Shown in pieces: positions 60,047 through 60,401 of a DNA stretch of 60,401 nt. The stretch spans positions 1 through 60,401 of the forward strand of contig LLCB01000334.1 of NCBI GenBank assembly GCA_001414345.1. Reading direction: 5' to 3'. This stretch comes from Hymenoscyphus infarciens. Lineage: Eukaryota; Ascomycota; Leotiomycetes; Helotiales; Helotiaceae. Below the pieces are notes generated by a model. The model had not been told where the DNA came from. It searched no databases and worked only from the letters and a program-made list of their open reading frames with translations. Numbering within the stretch: the stretch's first letter is position 1; every line of letters starts with the position of its first letter. A program made the translations under genes and the position numbers.

Positions 60047-60401
60047 GTATCCCGTACGTACTAAAAGTCGGAAACGACTAAATCGTAAATAGTAAATCGT
60101 AAATCGTAAATCGTAAATTATAAAGCTTAGATTTTTAATTATATAGCTCTTTAGAGCCAAATCCCAAATCGTAAATCGTAAATCGATAAACGTAGATTTT
60201 TTAGAGGCTATTTAGACGTAAATCGTAATACTTAAATTATAAGGCTTAAATCGTAAAATTCAAGTATAAGTAGAGGTAGAAAGTAGAAGGTAATATAGTA
60301 TATATATATCTATTAAATATATATATATTATAATCGCTTAATACTTACTTTCTATTAATATACGCTACCTAGTACTATACTAGATATAAGTATAATATAA
60401 C
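60047..60401. repeat. AAATCGT heptamer-rich sequence
   Basis: AAATCGT units occur in short tandem runs at about 60079-60118 and 60171-60185, and singly near 60214 and 60250. They are separated by related segments (AAAGCTTAGATTTTTA, AACGTAGATTTTTTAG). The rest is AT-rich. The heptamers keep their CG, which RIP at CpA would spare. Confidence 0.6.

Noticed and set aside
1..60401. tRNA or rRNA genes
   Set aside because: I looked for the T-loop GGTTCGAATCC-type box and acceptor pairing and saw no convincing case; a covariance-model scan would be decisive.

Overview
The window looks like a chromosome segment of a filamentous ascomycete (Pezizomycotina; Leotiomycetes is a guess I cannot test). Three things point there: short GT-AG introns with CTAAC-type branch sites, fungal families (HET domain, ACS-type MFS permease, WCPDV thioredoxin-like protein), and long AT-rich blocks that have almost lost CA/TG dinucleotides, the mark of repeat-induced point mutation (RIP).

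Layout. 1-1827: 3' part of a lightly mutated LTR element. 1828-3600: RIP-mutated relic. 3600-22250: gene-bearing, normal-composition DNA. It holds a metallo-beta-lactamase-fold protein (-), a small hypothetical gene with a probable frameshift (+), a seven-exon MFS permease (-), an intronless bacterial-type family 5 solute-binding protein (+), an intronless NACHT-like NTPase fused to a formylglycine-generating-enzyme-like (FGS) domain (-), a 320-bp hAT-like MITE that carries a telomere-like TTAGGG array, a TXNDC17-like protein with three exons (+), and a Ser/Asn-rich hypothetical protein (+). 22300-40450: RIP-mutated nested retrotransposons. 40450-43310: an island with one intact HET-domain gene. 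43310-60401: a second RIP-mutated block.

The repeat blocks can be taken apart by target-site duplications (TSDs). A 2.8-kb LTR element (23567-26390, TSD AGAAG). A 402-bp-LTR copia-like element (27221-36045, TSD CTATA) that carries gag and protease but no integrase or reverse transcriptase; its 5' LTR was hit by a 1.33-kb Tc1/mariner element (TA duplication) and its gag by an inverted copy of itself (29958-33701, TSD ACTTT). A 3.56-kb non-autonomous gypsy-like element (47838-51398, TSD GTATT) inserted in an inverted relative (46019-52492, TSD GTATA). The only recognisable pol remnant is a chromovirus integrase tail plus chromodomain near 36930-37345.

The most interesting genic segment is 11011-17310. 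An anion:cation-symporter-type permease and a bacterial-type substrate-binding protein are divergently transcribed from one 738-bp region. The binding protein faces, tail to tail, a NACHT-FGS protein whose architecture is best known from bacterial conflict/STAND systems. Both inner genes are intronless while the neighbours carry introns, which suggests acquisition from bacteria. Whether the three genes work together is inference only.
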